A stretch of DNA of 64,000 nt from an uncultured Lachnospiraceae bacterium (GCA_910586615.1 CAJUJP010000001.1:62001-126000), one strand, 5' to 3'; shown: positions 26,561-36,165, counted from the stretch's first letter. The notes: generated by a model from the letters alone, not told the origin. Translations and numbers: made by a program.

Positions 26561-27829
26561 TCACTCCCCGGAATACAGCATCAACGCCGGCCCAAGGGCC
26601 CACGGATATGCGCCGTAGCGCTGAGGATACTGGCCCGGCCCTTCGCATTCTCCCGAACAATCGTACACTCTGCCGTTTTTGATGGATCTCTCAATGGCCT
26701 GCTGCCCGGCCAGCAATGCCAGTTCATATTGCTCCCCTTCCAACATGCCAAATTCCATTCCTTTTTTCAGTGCAACACAGATCAGCCCTGTGGCGGAGGT
26801 GTCCGCGGGACCGTCCATTGCCTGAAGCTGCCATGAAAAATAGCCGTCCCGGCGCTGATAACCCAGCACTGTATCCGCCAGATCCTTAAAAGAATCAGAC
26901 AACTTCTCCGCACCGTAAAGGGTGGTCATACAGCCGGTCATACCCCGGAGTAGCCAGCCCACGCCGCGCCCCCAGCCAATAATCCCGTATTTGCACGCAT
27001 CCGCCACCACATAGCCATGATAGGGAAGTCCCGTGGCCGCATCCATGCCGTAGGCCAGAAAATTCACGATCTGCTTCACCGCCGCTTCCATAGCGTACTC
27101 TTTCTCCGGATCCTGCCCGTAACGATACAAAAAGGGACAGGCAAGCCCGATGGTATCTACCAGCACCAGTTTGCTCCCGTTCCTCTCACGGTAGGGAAAG
27201 CTTCCTGTTTCATCCACGGCATGTCCCCGCGCCCGTTTCGCCATCCCTTCCACCGCCATCGTGTAGGACAGCATATCCTGATCCAGCACCGTTATGTTAT
27301 CTGTCCACGTCCGGTTCTCTTTCTCTGCCGCCGCATTTTTCTGTTCCTCTTCACAAATCTTCTGATCTGCCTCATAAATGGCCAGCAGCGTCTCTCCCGC
27401 AAGAAGATCATCCAGACAAGATACCGGAAAGTCCTTTTGCATCCATCTTCCGTAGTATGCGGAAAGGGCAGTGTCAATCTTTTTGACAGTTTCCTGTGCC
27501 AGTCCGGCTCCTGTTCCTGCCGGCATCTGCACCCCGCCTGTTCCTGCCTCCACTCCTGCCGCCGGTTTCTGTTCTCCGCCCGCTTTCACCTGTTCAAGTT
27601 CCTGCGCAATCCGCTGCCTGCACTCCCACAAACCCGCCGCCAGAAGCCCGGTAGGCCAGAAAATCGGATCCTCCGCCGGTACGGGCCGTCTCAGAACATG
27701 TTTCTTGATCAGATTCCTGACCTTTTTCCTGCAATCCCATGTACCGTAGGTGAGCAGTTCATGACATGCCGTCTCAATCAAGGATAGCTGACCTTCCTCA
27801 GCTCCATTTATCATAGGTTCACGCATCAT
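26561..27829 (-). CDS. GH88/GH105-like protein (unsaturated uronyl hydrolase family)
   Basis: 422 residues, alpha/alpha-barrel type. LVDTIGLACPFLYRYG contains the aspartate expected for the catalytic position of YteR/UGL enzymes; GWGRGVGWLLRG and DTSATGLI match later conserved regions. An Ala/Gly-rich stretch near residues 80-115 looks like an insertion. There is no signal peptide, so it should act in the cytoplasm. These enzymes hydrate unsaturated uronic acids left by lyases, which is odd inside a synthesis operon; it may instead have a non-catalytic or repair role. It starts next to the Wzx stop and ends 38 bases before the GT11 start. Confidence 0.72.
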   Translation of the reverse strand: MMREPMINGAEEGQLSLIETACHELLTYGTWDCRKKVRNLIKKHVLRRPVPAEDPIFWPTGLLAAGLWECRQRIAQELEQVKAGGEQKPAAGVEAGTGGVQMPAGTGAGLAQETVKKIDTALSAYYGRWMQKDFPVSCLDDLLAGETLLAIYEADQKICEEEQKNAAAEKENRTWTDNITVLDQDMLSYTMAVEGMAKRARGHAVDETGSFPYRERNGSKLVLVDTIGLACPFLYRYGQDPEKEYAMEAAVKQIVNFLAYGMDAATGLPYHGYVVADACKYGIIGWGRGVGWLLRGMTGCMTTLYGAEKLSDSFKDLADTVLGYQRRDGYFSWQLQAMDGPADTSATGLICVALKKGMEFGMLEGEQYELALLAGQQAIERSIKNGRVYDCSGECEGPGQYPQRYGAYPWALGPALMLYSGE

Positions 27830-27830
27830 T

Positions 27831-29360
27831 TTACACGCCTTTCTTTCTCCGCCGCGTAAGCAGCGTCCGCAAATAACCGAATTCCTGTGTGCGTCCGAAG
27901 ATCAGAAGAAAAACCAGATTGTACACCACAGTGACCACAAGCGCCATCAGGATAAAAGTTAACAGATTTACTTCCGCCAGCAGAAAATGTCTGACCGGAA
28001 GCATGACAAGCACCACACCCAGTATGGTGCCGATATATTTAAAAGAATCCGCAAAATAAGTCCATACGTTCTGCGAAAAGCAGTCATGATAGATAATAAA
28101 AGGCTGGATCAGGTTCGCCAGAATGCCGGAAACCACTGTTCCCACGTAGATTCCCGCAAGTCCGATGTACCTGACGCCTGCTACCGACAACACCAGATTG
28201 ATGCCTCCCTGGATCAGCGTCAGATATTTATCCCGCTCAAAGGATCCCGCCGCAATCTTGAAATTGATCAGGACAATCCGTCCTCCTTTAAAATAAAAAT
28301 CAATCAGGATCAGCGTCAGCACCGTCTGCCCCAGCCCCCAGCTCTCATTCAGCCAGATGCCCGTCACAAACGGAGTAAGCAGAAGCCAGAACCCCACCGC
28401 CGCAAAACCATAGAGCCAGCAGGCAAAAAACCGGTATACCTTAAATACCGTGTACTGCTTTTCTTTCGACTCCGTGGCAACCAGATTCCCGAAGCCGGAA
28501 ATCACGGAATTGAAAATAACACTGATAAAATTGGCGGCGTAGGTGATCAGATAAGTATAATTCCCCACAACACCCACCAGATCCACACTCAGGAAACCGG
28601 AAATGATAATATTGTCCGTGGAAAGTCTTGCCACATCCCCGATCTTGTGGAACATCAGCGCCTTTGTCTTGGTGACGACAACGTCCGTCTCCTCTTTTTC
28701 CAGCTTCCGCACATCCTTATCCCGCAGAAACGGATACAGCTTATTGAAATAAATGCCCACAAGAATCTTCTGCAAAAGCTCCACTGCCGCCTGCGTCAGC
28801 AAGAACAGCAAAAAGTTGCGGGTCAGAAGCAATATGACAATCTGCGCCAGCACGGTGACTATCTTCGTAATCGTTGTGATATTGGTCTGGATATAATTGC
28901 GCTGCTGTGCATTTGCCAGACTGTACTTATACGCCACAAAATAAGTGCTCACCGTATTAAAAAGAAAGATCAGATAGTAAATCGTCAGGTCCTTTACCGT
29001 AATCTCTCCACGTTCCTTGATAATAAACGGCAGAAAAGGCGTAACGGCAAGACCGATCACCGTAATCACGGCCGCAATGGACAGATATGCCTTCTTATAC
29101 AACTGCATATAGGACTTGATCTTCTCCTGGTCCTGTTCGGCCACCGGTTTATAAAGGCTGTAATTCAGTGCGCTCCCGATTCCCAGTTCAGCCAGGGAAA
29201 GCACGCTTAAGATGTCCGTGTACAGGCCGTTGACACCCAGCAGAGTTCTGTCCAGAACCATGATAAACACGGTTTTCTGCAGGAATCCCATGATCAATAT
29301 GATAAAATTGCTGATGTAGCCGAAGAAAATATTCTTTGCGGCCTGATTGACTCTGCTCAT
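27831..29360 (-). CDS. wzx: Wzx-type polysaccharide flippase (MOP/MATE superfamily)
   Basis: 509 residues with about fourteen hydrophobic spans. The opening (MSRVNQAAKNIFFGYISNF) and the pattern of paired helices with a charged central loop near residue 215 are typical of RfbX/Wzx transporters, which flip undecaprenyl-diphosphate-linked repeat units across the membrane. Together with the Wzy-like gene and the priming transferase it gives a complete Wzx/Wzy export route for block 1. Gene name is by family only. Confidence 0.85.
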   Translation of the reverse strand: MSRVNQAAKNIFFGYISNFIILIMGFLQKTVFIMVLDRTLLGVNGLYTDILSVLSLAELGIGSALNYSLYKPVAEQDQEKIKSYMQLYKKAYLSIAAVITVIGLAVTPFLPFIIKERGEITVKDLTIYYLIFLFNTVSTYFVAYKYSLANAQQRNYIQTNITTITKIVTVLAQIVILLLTRNFLLFLLTQAAVELLQKILVGIYFNKLYPFLRDKDVRKLEKEETDVVVTKTKALMFHKIGDVARLSTDNIIISGFLSVDLVGVVGNYTYLITYAANFISVIFNSVISGFGNLVATESKEKQYTVFKVYRFFACWLYGFAAVGFWLLLTPFVTGIWLNESWGLGQTVLTLILIDFYFKGGRIVLINFKIAAGSFERDKYLTLIQGGINLVLSVAGVRYIGLAGIYVGTVVSGILANLIQPFIIYHDCFSQNVWTYFADSFKYIGTILGVVLVMLPVRHFLLAEVNLLTFILMALVVTVVYNLVFLLIFGRTQEFGYLRTLLTRRRKKGV

Positions 29361-29455
29361 TTCCCGTTATCTAATCTCCTCTGTATCCGCCTCCGCCGGC
29401 AGCCGGTCCGCCTGACAGCAGTTCACCCCGGTCTGTGCCGCTTACTATTTCTGTC

Positions 29456-30511
29456 TTATCTGCTCTTAATGAGATGATATAAAAGCAGATATACTTCCGG
29501 CAGCGCGCCGTACAGCCGTACCTTCAGCCGGTATCCTCTGTCCAGCCTCCCATATGCGCCGGGAATCTTTAATGTCTCGTGAAGCACCTCACTGCACTGC
29601 CTGCGCTGTTCCCGGTACTGTTTCCTCTGCTCTGCCGGCAGACCTGCCAGCTTCCCGACTGTCAGCATACAGGACATCGCCAGAATCGCGGCCGCAGAGA
29701 CTATGACACTTGTGTCAGTTTCATTTTCCTGCAAATAATCCATAATGACCTTCCAGCACCGGATCTGGTCCATATCAGACAAACGGAACGGTCTGAGCAT
29801 GGTGCCCTGTGGATTATGATAATAACAATAACCCGGATAAGATATACTGACAATCCTGTCAGCTTTGGCCGACACTTCCCACAAAAACAGCATATCCTCT
29901 CCGATGGTATAATCTTCCCGAAAAAAATGTCCCTCAACCAGACTGCGCCGGTATAATTTACTCCAACACCTGGTATCCTGTTTTAAGATACCCTCCTGCA
30001 AAAACGCATTGCCTCTCAGCACACGCTTTACCGCCGGTTCGCCATCTGTTTTTCCGCCGCCGTCCGGCTCATCCGCCCCCTGTCTGACCCTCTTATACAA
30101 CGTCTCCCAGTCCGCATTCGTACACCGTGCAAATCCACAGCCCGCTATGTCGGCTTCCTCTGCCAGCAGTTCTACATGGAGACGGGACAGACAGTCCGGC
30201 ACCAGCCAGTCATCCGCATCCAGAAAAAAGAAAAACTCCCCTCTGGCCTCCCGGATTCCTGTATTCCGTCCCACCGAAACGCCCTTGTTCATCCGGGCCG
30301 GAATGACTCTGACCCGCTCGTCTTTTTTCTGCCAGACACGGCACAATTTCAGTGTCCCGTCGGTGGACGCGCCGTCCACAAGGATCAGTTCCAGATTGTG
30401 ATAGTCCTGAAACAAAACACTGCGCACGCACCTGTCCAGATAGGCTTCCCCGTTATATACGGGTACGATGACACTGATCAAACTGCAATTTATTCTGTCA
30501 GTTGTTTCCAT
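29456..30511 (-). CDS. GT2 glycosyltransferase (CpsI/EpsJ-like)
   Basis: 351 residues. SVIVPVYNGEAYLDRCVRS, VDGASTDGT and FFFLDADDWL (DADD metal site) mark an inverting GT-A enzyme of family 2. A later IGEDMLFLWE segment carries the catalytic ED pair. It overlaps the end of the pyruvyltransferase gene by 22 bases, so the two are co-translated. No good ribosome site precedes ATG 30511, consistent with coupling. Confidence 0.88.
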   Translation of the reverse strand: METTDRINCSLISVIVPVYNGEAYLDRCVRSVLFQDYHNLELILVDGASTDGTLKLCRVWQKKDERVRVIPARMNKGVSVGRNTGIREARGEFFFFLDADDWLVPDCLSRLHVELLAEEADIAGCGFARCTNADWETLYKRVRQGADEPDGGGKTDGEPAVKRVLRGNAFLQEGILKQDTRCWSKLYRRSLVEGHFFREDYTIGEDMLFLWEVSAKADRIVSISYPGYCYYHNPQGTMLRPFRLSDMDQIRCWKVIMDYLQENETDTSVIVSAAAILAMSCMLTVGKLAGLPAEQRKQYREQRRQCSEVLHETLKIPGAYGRLDRGYRLKVRLYGALPEVYLLLYHLIKSR

Positions 30512-31671
30512 AATTTCTTAACTTCATCTCCTGCTTTCACCGCGTCGGCACAATATCCCGGCATGACCCTCTGCAGCCGGGCGCGGATTCCTTTTTCCTC
30601 TTTCATCAGCCATTCAAAGGCTTCGATCAGCGCATCCGACGTCTGCAGCGACTGTACCGGCAGCACATAATTTTCCTCTGTTCCGAACAGATCTCTGGCA
30701 ATGCCTCTGGCCTTTACAGAATATCCCACCACCAGCGTCGGAACGCAGGAGGAATATGCCGCAATGGTTGCATGTGTCCTTGCGCCGATAAATGCACGGC
30801 ATTTGGAAATCACATATTTAATCTGCCGGCAGGACAGATCCGGGAAAAGGAACACCCTCTCGTTCCCGGCGTATCCTCTATAGAGCTCCGCCAGCGTCAG
30901 CCTGTCGTCATTATTATTCCACATCACATGAGGAATCAGGGCCACACAGTCCTGCGTCGTCTGCAGAATATGGTCGATCAGTTTCTTGTAATTGGCGATG
31001 GTAATGCCAGGTTCCTGCTCATAACGAATGATCATGGGGCTGATGTTGATGCCGATTGTCTCTCCCTCTTTCATGCCCGCCGGCAGCCGTACTTTCTCCG
31101 GTTTCAATGCAAAAGCCGGATCCGGAAAACGCTTCACATTCTCCTTCACTCCCGCCTCGATCAACGCCTGCTCCGTAATGGACTCCCTTGGCGTGATCAG
31201 GGCATACCGCTTCATATCCTCCACCATCTCCGGCTCCTGCATCAGCTCCGGCTCTATGGAACAGCCCCACAGCACCGTTTTTGCGCCTGTCCTGTTAAAT
31301 GCGCTGTTCGCCGTGATCGCTTCTTTTCTGGACAGTTCATAACAGTACATGTCTCCGCCCACGGACATATAGAGAGGCGCTTTCTTCCTGCCCAGCACCT
31401 CCCGGAAACGGTATCTCATAAAGGATTCGGGATCCCGGAACACCGCCCGCCACGCATAATACCACACGTGGGCAAAAAAATGCTCTGCAATCTTTCTTTC
31501 CTGCAAAATATCACACAGCGGTTCCAGCGTATACTTCCGGTCCTCCTGTTCGCTGTTGGTCACCAGCTGCTTCGGTATATCTTTCAGCATGTGGCAGGTG
31601 CTGTTCACGATGGCCTCGCAGCCGTGATTCCCGCTCCCGCCATGCAGATACATGACTATCCTGTTCTCCAT
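30490..31671 (-). CDS. Polysaccharide pyruvyl transferase
   Basis: About 393 residues. MYLHGGSGNHGCEAI near the N-terminus and FIGARTHATIAAYSSCVPT plus VGYSVKARGIARDLFG near residue 315 are typical of the PS_pyruv_trans family, which adds pyruvate ketals from phosphoenolpyruvate to sugars. This gives the glycan negative charge. I chose ATG 31671 because family members begin just before the HGGSGNHG segment. The frame is open up to 31761, and a GTG at 31749 sits in the recurring start module (AGGATTAGC before GTG), so a 26-residue purine-rich-coded extension is possible. Confidence 0.85.
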   Translation of the reverse strand: MENRIVMYLHGGSGNHGCEAIVNSTCHMLKDIPKQLVTNSEQEDRKYTLEPLCDILQERKIAEHFFAHVWYYAWRAVFRDPESFMRYRFREVLGRKKAPLYMSVGGDMYCYELSRKEAITANSAFNRTGAKTVLWGCSIEPELMQEPEMVEDMKRYALITPRESITEQALIEAGVKENVKRFPDPAFALKPEKVRLPAGMKEGETIGINISPMIIRYEQEPGITIANYKKLIDHILQTTQDCVALIPHVMWNNNDDRLTLAELYRGYAGNERVFLFPDLSCRQIKYVISKCRAFIGARTHATIAAYSSCVPTLVVGYSVKARGIARDLFGTEENYVLPVQSLQTSDALIEAFEWLMKEEKGIRARLQRVMPGYCADAVKAGDEVKKLWKQLTE

Positions 31672-31748
31672 GTTCTTTTGATCCTGCTCTTTCTTCGAGT
31701 CTTCCCTGTTCTTCAAGCCTTTGCTGTGAGCTCTAAAAGTTCTTCTCA

Positions 31749-31825
31749 CGCTAATCCTCATGCATATCGCAAGCCTGCTTGCGATACTGCTTAAATAGAA
31801 AGTTGAAAAATCTTTGATTTTTCAA
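31749..31825 (-). repeat. Two perfect stem-loops plus start module before the pyruvyltransferase
   Basis: Positions 31766-31787 form a perfect stem (TATCGCAAGC/GCTTGCGATA, two-base loop), and 31803-31825 another (TTGAAAAATC/GATTTTTCAA, three-base loop). In transcription order they are followed by ATGCATGAGGATTAGCGTG, the counterpart of ATGCATGGGGGTTAGCATG before the wbpE-like gene. Flanking bases (CTATTTAAG) are shared as well, so the two sites are copies of one element. Confidence 0.85.
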
Positions 31826-31839
31826 TCTATCTTCTCCGT

Positions 31840-32892
31840 CTACACCCTGTCATGCAGCTTCATGATACACCGCAGAATGCGCAGCAGCCCCTTCTCCGGG
31901 TACTGCATCCCCAGATAGATCAACTGGTTGGAGCGCTCACGCACCGACAACGGTGTCTGCAGAATGCACTCCCTGATTTCTTTTTTGTAAAAAATATCCC
32001 GGATCCGCGCAGCATAGCCTCTGCCCGGAGCGCGCAGTTCATTTTTCATCACCAGCATCAGCATATAACAGTATTCCCGCTGAAGCGCCGCCTCAATATC
32101 GGCTTTCTTTTCCTTATGCTCTGCCGCACACTTATCCTCCACGATCCGTCCCATAGCCTTATACCATGCCTGTATGCTGTCAAACATGCCCGGAGAATAA
32201 TTGTGCACAATAGAATCTCCCACATATCTGTAATGATAATAAGCCGCGTCTTCCATTGCCACGATCCGGGTACTGTTTAAAAGCGCCGGATAGATCAGAT
32301 GAAAGTCATCTCCCATCCGTATGGACATGTCATAGTACTTTTCATTTCCTGCAAAAACAGATCTCTCGCAGAGCTTCATACATCGCGACATGGGGATCAG
32401 CCTCTGTTCACTGCCGATCAGCCTGTCCTTTACTTCCTTCTGCAGCTTTTCCCCTTCGTAAACACCCGGTCTCACGGGTGCGGTCATTTTCAGCGTTTTC
32501 TTCTTTTTCTCCAGAATATGGTTACAGCATACGATCTCTCCCGGCCGGTAAGCCAAATGCTTCACCATCTCTTCCACCATACATCCGTCAATATAGTCGT
32601 CGCTGTCCACGAACATATAATAATCGCCGGATGCTTCTCTCATTCCCGTCACACAGGCCGATGTGGGGCCGCCGTTTTCCTGCCGGATCACTTTCACCCG
32701 ACTGTCCTTGTCCCCGTAAACATCACAGATCTCCCCGCTTCCGTCAGTGGAGGCGTCATCCACCAGCACCAGTTCCAGATTCCGGTAGGATTGTCCCAGA
32801 ATGCTGTCTATGCAGGCTCCCAGGTATTCTTTTTTGTTGTAGACAGGCACGATCACGCTGACCATGCAGTTTCTTTTTTTCATATCAGTCAT
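31840..32892 (-). CDS. GT2 glycosyltransferase
   Basis: 350 residues. SVIVPVYNKKEYLGACIDS, VDDASTDGSGEI and YYMFVDSDDYIDG (DSDD) identify GT2. ATG 32892 has GGAAGGG four bases upstream; the frame is open for 66 more codons into the previous gene, but that part is Cys/Arg-rich shadow sequence. It follows the acyltransferase gene by 47 bases and precedes the stem-loop leader of the pyruvyltransferase. Confidence 0.88.
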   Translation of the reverse strand: MTDMKKRNCMVSVIVPVYNKKEYLGACIDSILGQSYRNLELVLVDDASTDGSGEICDVYGDKDSRVKVIRQENGGPTSACVTGMREASGDYYMFVDSDDYIDGCMVEEMVKHLAYRPGEIVCCNHILEKKKKTLKMTAPVRPGVYEGEKLQKEVKDRLIGSEQRLIPMSRCMKLCERSVFAGNEKYYDMSIRMGDDFHLIYPALLNSTRIVAMEDAAYYHYRYVGDSIVHNYSPGMFDSIQAWYKAMGRIVEDKCAAEHKEKKADIEAALQREYCYMLMLVMKNELRAPGRGYAARIRDIFYKKEIRECILQTPLSVRERSNQLIYLGMQYPEKGLLRILRCIMKLHDRV

Positions 32893-32939
32893 TACGCCCT
32901 TCCGTGTACCGGCAATTTCGGCAGTTGCTGTATCTCCCG

Positions 32940-33470
32940 CTAATTTCCGATTTCCTTCAGTTCGGTCTGCCTCTTCTGATAATAAAGCGTGCCGGCAGGC
33001 ACTTCTCCTCTGACCACACTGCCCGCCGCAATCACACAGTCGTCTCCGATCCGTGCACCGCGCAGAATCGTGCAGTTGGCACCTATCCACACTCTGTTCC
33101 CGATACTGATTTCTCCCGTCAGATACTCACCGTCCGTGTTCCGGTAATTATGATCATGATCCACGATCACCGTATTATTTCCTATTTTGCAGTAATCACC
33201 GATCTCTATCCTGCCCAGACAGGTCACACAACAATTGGTGTTAAAAAACACATGCCCGCCTATGCGCATCTTCCCCTGCTGGCCACCCAGCAGATACAGG
33301 TTTCCCCTGTTCTGGATCCGCCCGCCCAGCGAAATCTGTGCCTCTTTCGGCAGTTCCACATGCAGATGGTCGAATCCCTGTACGATGGATGTCTGAAATC
33401 TCTTGCCGTAACGGCATTTCCAATATATCATTCCGATAGCGCTCCTAAGAACACGTCCCAATTGTCCCAT
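32940..33470 (-). CDS. Hexapeptide O-acyltransferase (WcaF/NodL-like)
   Basis: 176 residues. Left-handed beta-helix units run from about residue 65 on (ISLGGRI, MRIGGHV, IEIGDYCKIGNNTVIVDHDH, ISIGNRVWIGANCTILRGARIGDDCVI). The VDHDHNY segment places the catalytic histidine as in maltose/galactoside-type O-acetyltransferases. It would decorate a sugar of the repeat unit. ATG 33470 has GGGGAG five bases upstream and overlaps the 3' end of the GT4 gene by 26 bases. Confidence 0.82.
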   Translation of the reverse strand: MGQLGRVLRSAIGMIYWKCRYGKRFQTSIVQGFDHLHVELPKEAQISLGGRIQNRGNLYLLGGQQGKMRIGGHVFFNTNCCVTCLGRIEIGDYCKIGNNTVIVDHDHNYRNTDGEYLTGEISIGNRVWIGANCTILRGARIGDDCVIAAGSVVRGEVPAGTLYYQKRQTELKEIGN

Positions 33471-34515
33471 AAATTCTCCCCAGCCGCTCCAAATGCTGTT
33501 CCCGGCCATACCGCCGTCCGGCATCCGCTCTTGCACGCCTGCCATAGACGCTGCACCGTTCCCGGTCTGTCAGCAGGTTTACCACATCCTGCGCCATTGC
33601 TTCCCGGTCGCCGGGTTCCCTGATATAACCGTTTTCCCCATGTATGATCAGCGTGGGGATTCCTCCCACAGCCGTGGTCACGATACCCATACCGTAACTC
33701 ATAGCTTCCAGCACCGCCATAGGCATTCCCTCATGGTAGGTGGGAAAAAGAAATATCCCGCTTTCCCGCATAAGCCGTGCCTTATCCTCTCCCCGTACCC
33801 AGCCGGGAAAAACCACCCCGGACAGAAGTCCTTTTGCACGGAATGCGTCCCTGACCTGATCCATCTCTCCGTCTCCGGCCATGATCAGCTTTGCCCCCGG
33901 AACAGCTTTTAATACCTGCTCCCAGATAAACGGAATATCATAACAGCCCTTTCTGGTGCCAAGTTCCCCCAGAAAAAGCACCTGATCCTGTTTCCGTCCG
34001 CTGTCATAAGGTTCTTCCGGAATCACACAATAATTCTCCAGCACATCAATACGCTCCGCCGGCACAATCCGGGCAATACGCTGTTTCCATTCCTCCGACA
34101 GAACAATCAGCCTTGTACAGCGGTTATATACCCTGGCGACCCTTCTTTTTTTTGCGGCGGAAGCATTCTCATAGAACACATCAAATTCCGCACCGTGCAC
34201 ATGATTCAGCACCGGTACCCCCATCATCCTGCTCAGATAGATAAAGGGAATTTTCCGGTAAAAACTGGGGCCGAAAGACGAGTGGACATGCACCAGATCC
34301 GGTCTGTCACGAAACAGCTTTCCGATAAAAGCACAATACCCTGCAAGCGCCTTGCCGAGCTTCTGCCATTTACTCCCGTCTCTGTAGGACTCCACATAGC
34401 TGATCTCATAATCACGCTCCAAAGATGATCCCCTGTATCCGTTCACCACGGAAGCAATTCCGCCTCTGACCGCAGGATCAGGCACGATCATACATACTTT
34501 CATTTTTCTTCCCAT
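33445..34515 (-). CDS. GT4 glycosyltransferase
   Basis: 356 residues. MIVPDPAVRGGIASVVNGY at the start, LFLGELGTRKGCYDIPF and FPTYHEGMPMAVLEAMSYG (EGMPxxxxE) later define GT4. It is the second gene of the operon; its ATG shares one base with the stop of the priming transferase (TAATG), and AAGGGG lies just inside that gene. Being directly after the priming enzyme, it may add the second sugar of the repeat unit, though the GT26-GT4 fusion is a competing candidate. Confidence 0.87.
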   Translation of the reverse strand: MGRKMKVCMIVPDPAVRGGIASVVNGYRGSSLERDYEISYVESYRDGSKWQKLGKALAGYCAFIGKLFRDRPDLVHVHSSFGPSFYRKIPFIYLSRMMGVPVLNHVHGAEFDVFYENASAAKKRRVARVYNRCTRLIVLSEEWKQRIARIVPAERIDVLENYCVIPEEPYDSGRKQDQVLFLGELGTRKGCYDIPFIWEQVLKAVPGAKLIMAGDGEMDQVRDAFRAKGLLSGVVFPGWVRGEDKARLMRESGIFLFPTYHEGMPMAVLEAMSYGMGIVTTAVGGIPTLIIHGENGYIREPGDREAMAQDVVNLLTDRERCSVYGRRARADAGRRYGREQHLERLGRIYGTIGTCS

Positions 34516-35927
34516 TACTTCGACCCCTTCCCCGCAAGCACCACCCATACCGTGCGGAACAGGATCTTAATGTCCAGGCCCAGAGTCCAGTTATCAATAT
34601 ATTCCAGATCCAGCTTCACCACCTCGTCAAAATCCACGATCTCACTGCGCCCGCTGATCTGCCACAATCCGGTAAGCCCCGGCGTCATGCTGATCCGCCG
34701 CCTGTAGTGGGAATTATACTGCTCAAATTCATCTTCTGTGGGGGGTCTTGTCCCCACCAGACTCATATCACCTTTTACAATATTGAAAAACTGAGGCAGC
34801 TCGTCAATGCTCGTCTTGCGGATAAACCGTCCGACTCTGGTGATCCGCGGATCATTCTCCATCTTAAACATCAGCCCCTGTATCTCATTATCCGCTTCCA
34901 GTTCCTTTTTACGCGCCTCCGCATCCATATACATGGACCGGAACTTATAGATCTTGAACCGCCTGCCGTTCTTGCCGATCCTTGTCTGGGCGAAAAAGAC
35001 CGGTCCCGGAGAATCTATGCGGATAGCCAGCGCTACAAACGGCGTCATCACGGCAGTCAGCACACAGCCCACCAGCCCGCCGGCAATGTCGATCAGACGC
35101 TTGATTGCCATCCGTCTGTAATCAAAATGATTGATAGAATAAGTCACTACCGTATATCCCGCAAAATCCCCCACCCGCACTTCTTTCTGGGGACGTTCAA
35201 TAATATCAATATTATAATGACATGCAATTCCCATGGATTCCAGATCGTATATAATATACTTTACATACTCCTTATCCTCATCGGGCAGATTGATAAACAC
35301 TTCGTCCAGCGGCATCTGCCTTGCCACATCCAGCACATCCTCGCCCGAAGCATTTACTTTGATCCCGCCCGCTTCCGTTCCTCTTCTGTCAACATCCACA
35401 CATGCCAGCGCCACCACCTCATAATTGATGTCCATGGCTTCCTTCAGTTTTGTTACCGTCTTGTCCAGTACAGAGTCCTTGGCAATAATCATAATTTTCA
35501 CGATATTGGATTTGGACGTAAAATAGACCCGCAGTGCTTTTTTCATAAAAATCCGTACACCCCAGACAACAAACACATCCAGGATCACAAAGTATCCCAT
35601 CACAAGACGCGAAAAATCCTCACCGCGCTGCAGCAGGAACAGACAGGCCATAACAGACAGAGCCATAAAACCGTTGAATTTGATAACGGCAATGAACTCG
35701 ACGAGAAAGCCACGCTTTAAAAACTCCCTGTTCCAGTCCAGCAGGAAGCTGTAGATCGTACAAACCAGAAGAAACCCGATCAGCACCATAAAGTGCAGTT
35801 CCGGCTCCATAACTCGTGTAAATTTATGATAACGTATTAAGATAGCTATGGCGTAGGCTGCGCAAATACTGATCAGATCCGTGAACAGCAGCCAGTAGCC
35901 CTCAATCACTTTCATTTTACGATTCAT
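34515..35927 (-). CDS. Priming polyprenyl-phosphate sugar-1-phosphate transferase (WbaP/WcaJ/CpsE type)
   Basis: 470 residues. Four or five N-terminal hydrophobic spans (to about residue 130), a nucleotide-binding-like middle part, then the bacterial sugar transferase domain from about residue 270: KRLIDIAGGL membrane re-entrant, KIYKFRSMY, RKTSIDELPQF, SLVGTRPP and TPGLTGLWQISGR. It starts glycan synthesis by moving a sugar phosphate onto undecaprenyl phosphate, and as first gene after a strong promoter it sets the operon's start. ATG 35927 is chosen from the recurring leader layout; the frame is open up to a TTG at 35978, reading through the repeat. Confidence 0.9.
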   Translation of the reverse strand: MNRKMKVIEGYWLLFTDLISICAAYAIAILIRYHKFTRVMEPELHFMVLIGFLLVCTIYSFLLDWNREFLKRGFLVEFIAVIKFNGFMALSVMACLFLLQRGEDFSRLVMGYFVILDVFVVWGVRIFMKKALRVYFTSKSNIVKIMIIAKDSVLDKTVTKLKEAMDINYEVVALACVDVDRRGTEAGGIKVNASGEDVLDVARQMPLDEVFINLPDEDKEYVKYIIYDLESMGIACHYNIDIIERPQKEVRVGDFAGYTVVTYSINHFDYRRMAIKRLIDIAGGLVGCVLTAVMTPFVALAIRIDSPGPVFFAQTRIGKNGRRFKIYKFRSMYMDAEARKKELEADNEIQGLMFKMENDPRITRVGRFIRKTSIDELPQFFNIVKGDMSLVGTRPPTEDEFEQYNSHYRRRISMTPGLTGLWQISGRSEIVDFDEVVKLDLEYIDNWTLGLDIKILFRTVWVVLAGKGSK

Positions 35928-35937
35928 ATTTAACAAC

Positions 35938-35980
35938 CATGTCTTTCCATATCCTGCGAATCTGAACCGCAGGTACAAAT
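35938..35980 (-). repeat. CTGCG/CGCAG stem-loop repeat in operon leader (module family 1)
   Basis: A 21-base hairpin at 35953-35973 (CCTGCG/CGCAGG) is followed by GATATGGAAAGACATGG and the start of the priming transferase. Near-identical elements precede the WbpI-like gene (8480-8516) and the block 2 polymerase (46450-46491). Here the element lies in a 5' untranslated region of about 70 bases and is in frame with the gene. Confidence 0.8.
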
Positions 35981-36003
35981 TTTCAAAAACAATATATCAA
36001 TTT

Positions 36004-36032
36004 AGAATACCATTTTTCGGAAAAAAATTCAA
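36004..36032 (-). promoter_or_regulatory. Promoter of the 36-kb glycan operon
   Basis: Read on the minus strand: -35 TTGAAT (36027-36032), 17-base spacer, -10 TATTCT (36004-36009), with an extended -10 TG one base before it. It lies about 77 bases upstream of ATG 35927 in an AT-rich gap of 238 bases. No other comparably good promoter was found downstream in block 1. Confidence 0.75.
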
Positions 36033-36165
36033 TCACTGATACCGCTTTTGTAGAACAGCGGCAATACGTAAAAACGCTCTCTGGAAGCAGTTTCAGTCTG
36101 TTTATTTACTTATTACCAAAACAGAGTGAACAGTAACGAATCAAATCTTACCGTCCACTCCCGTA

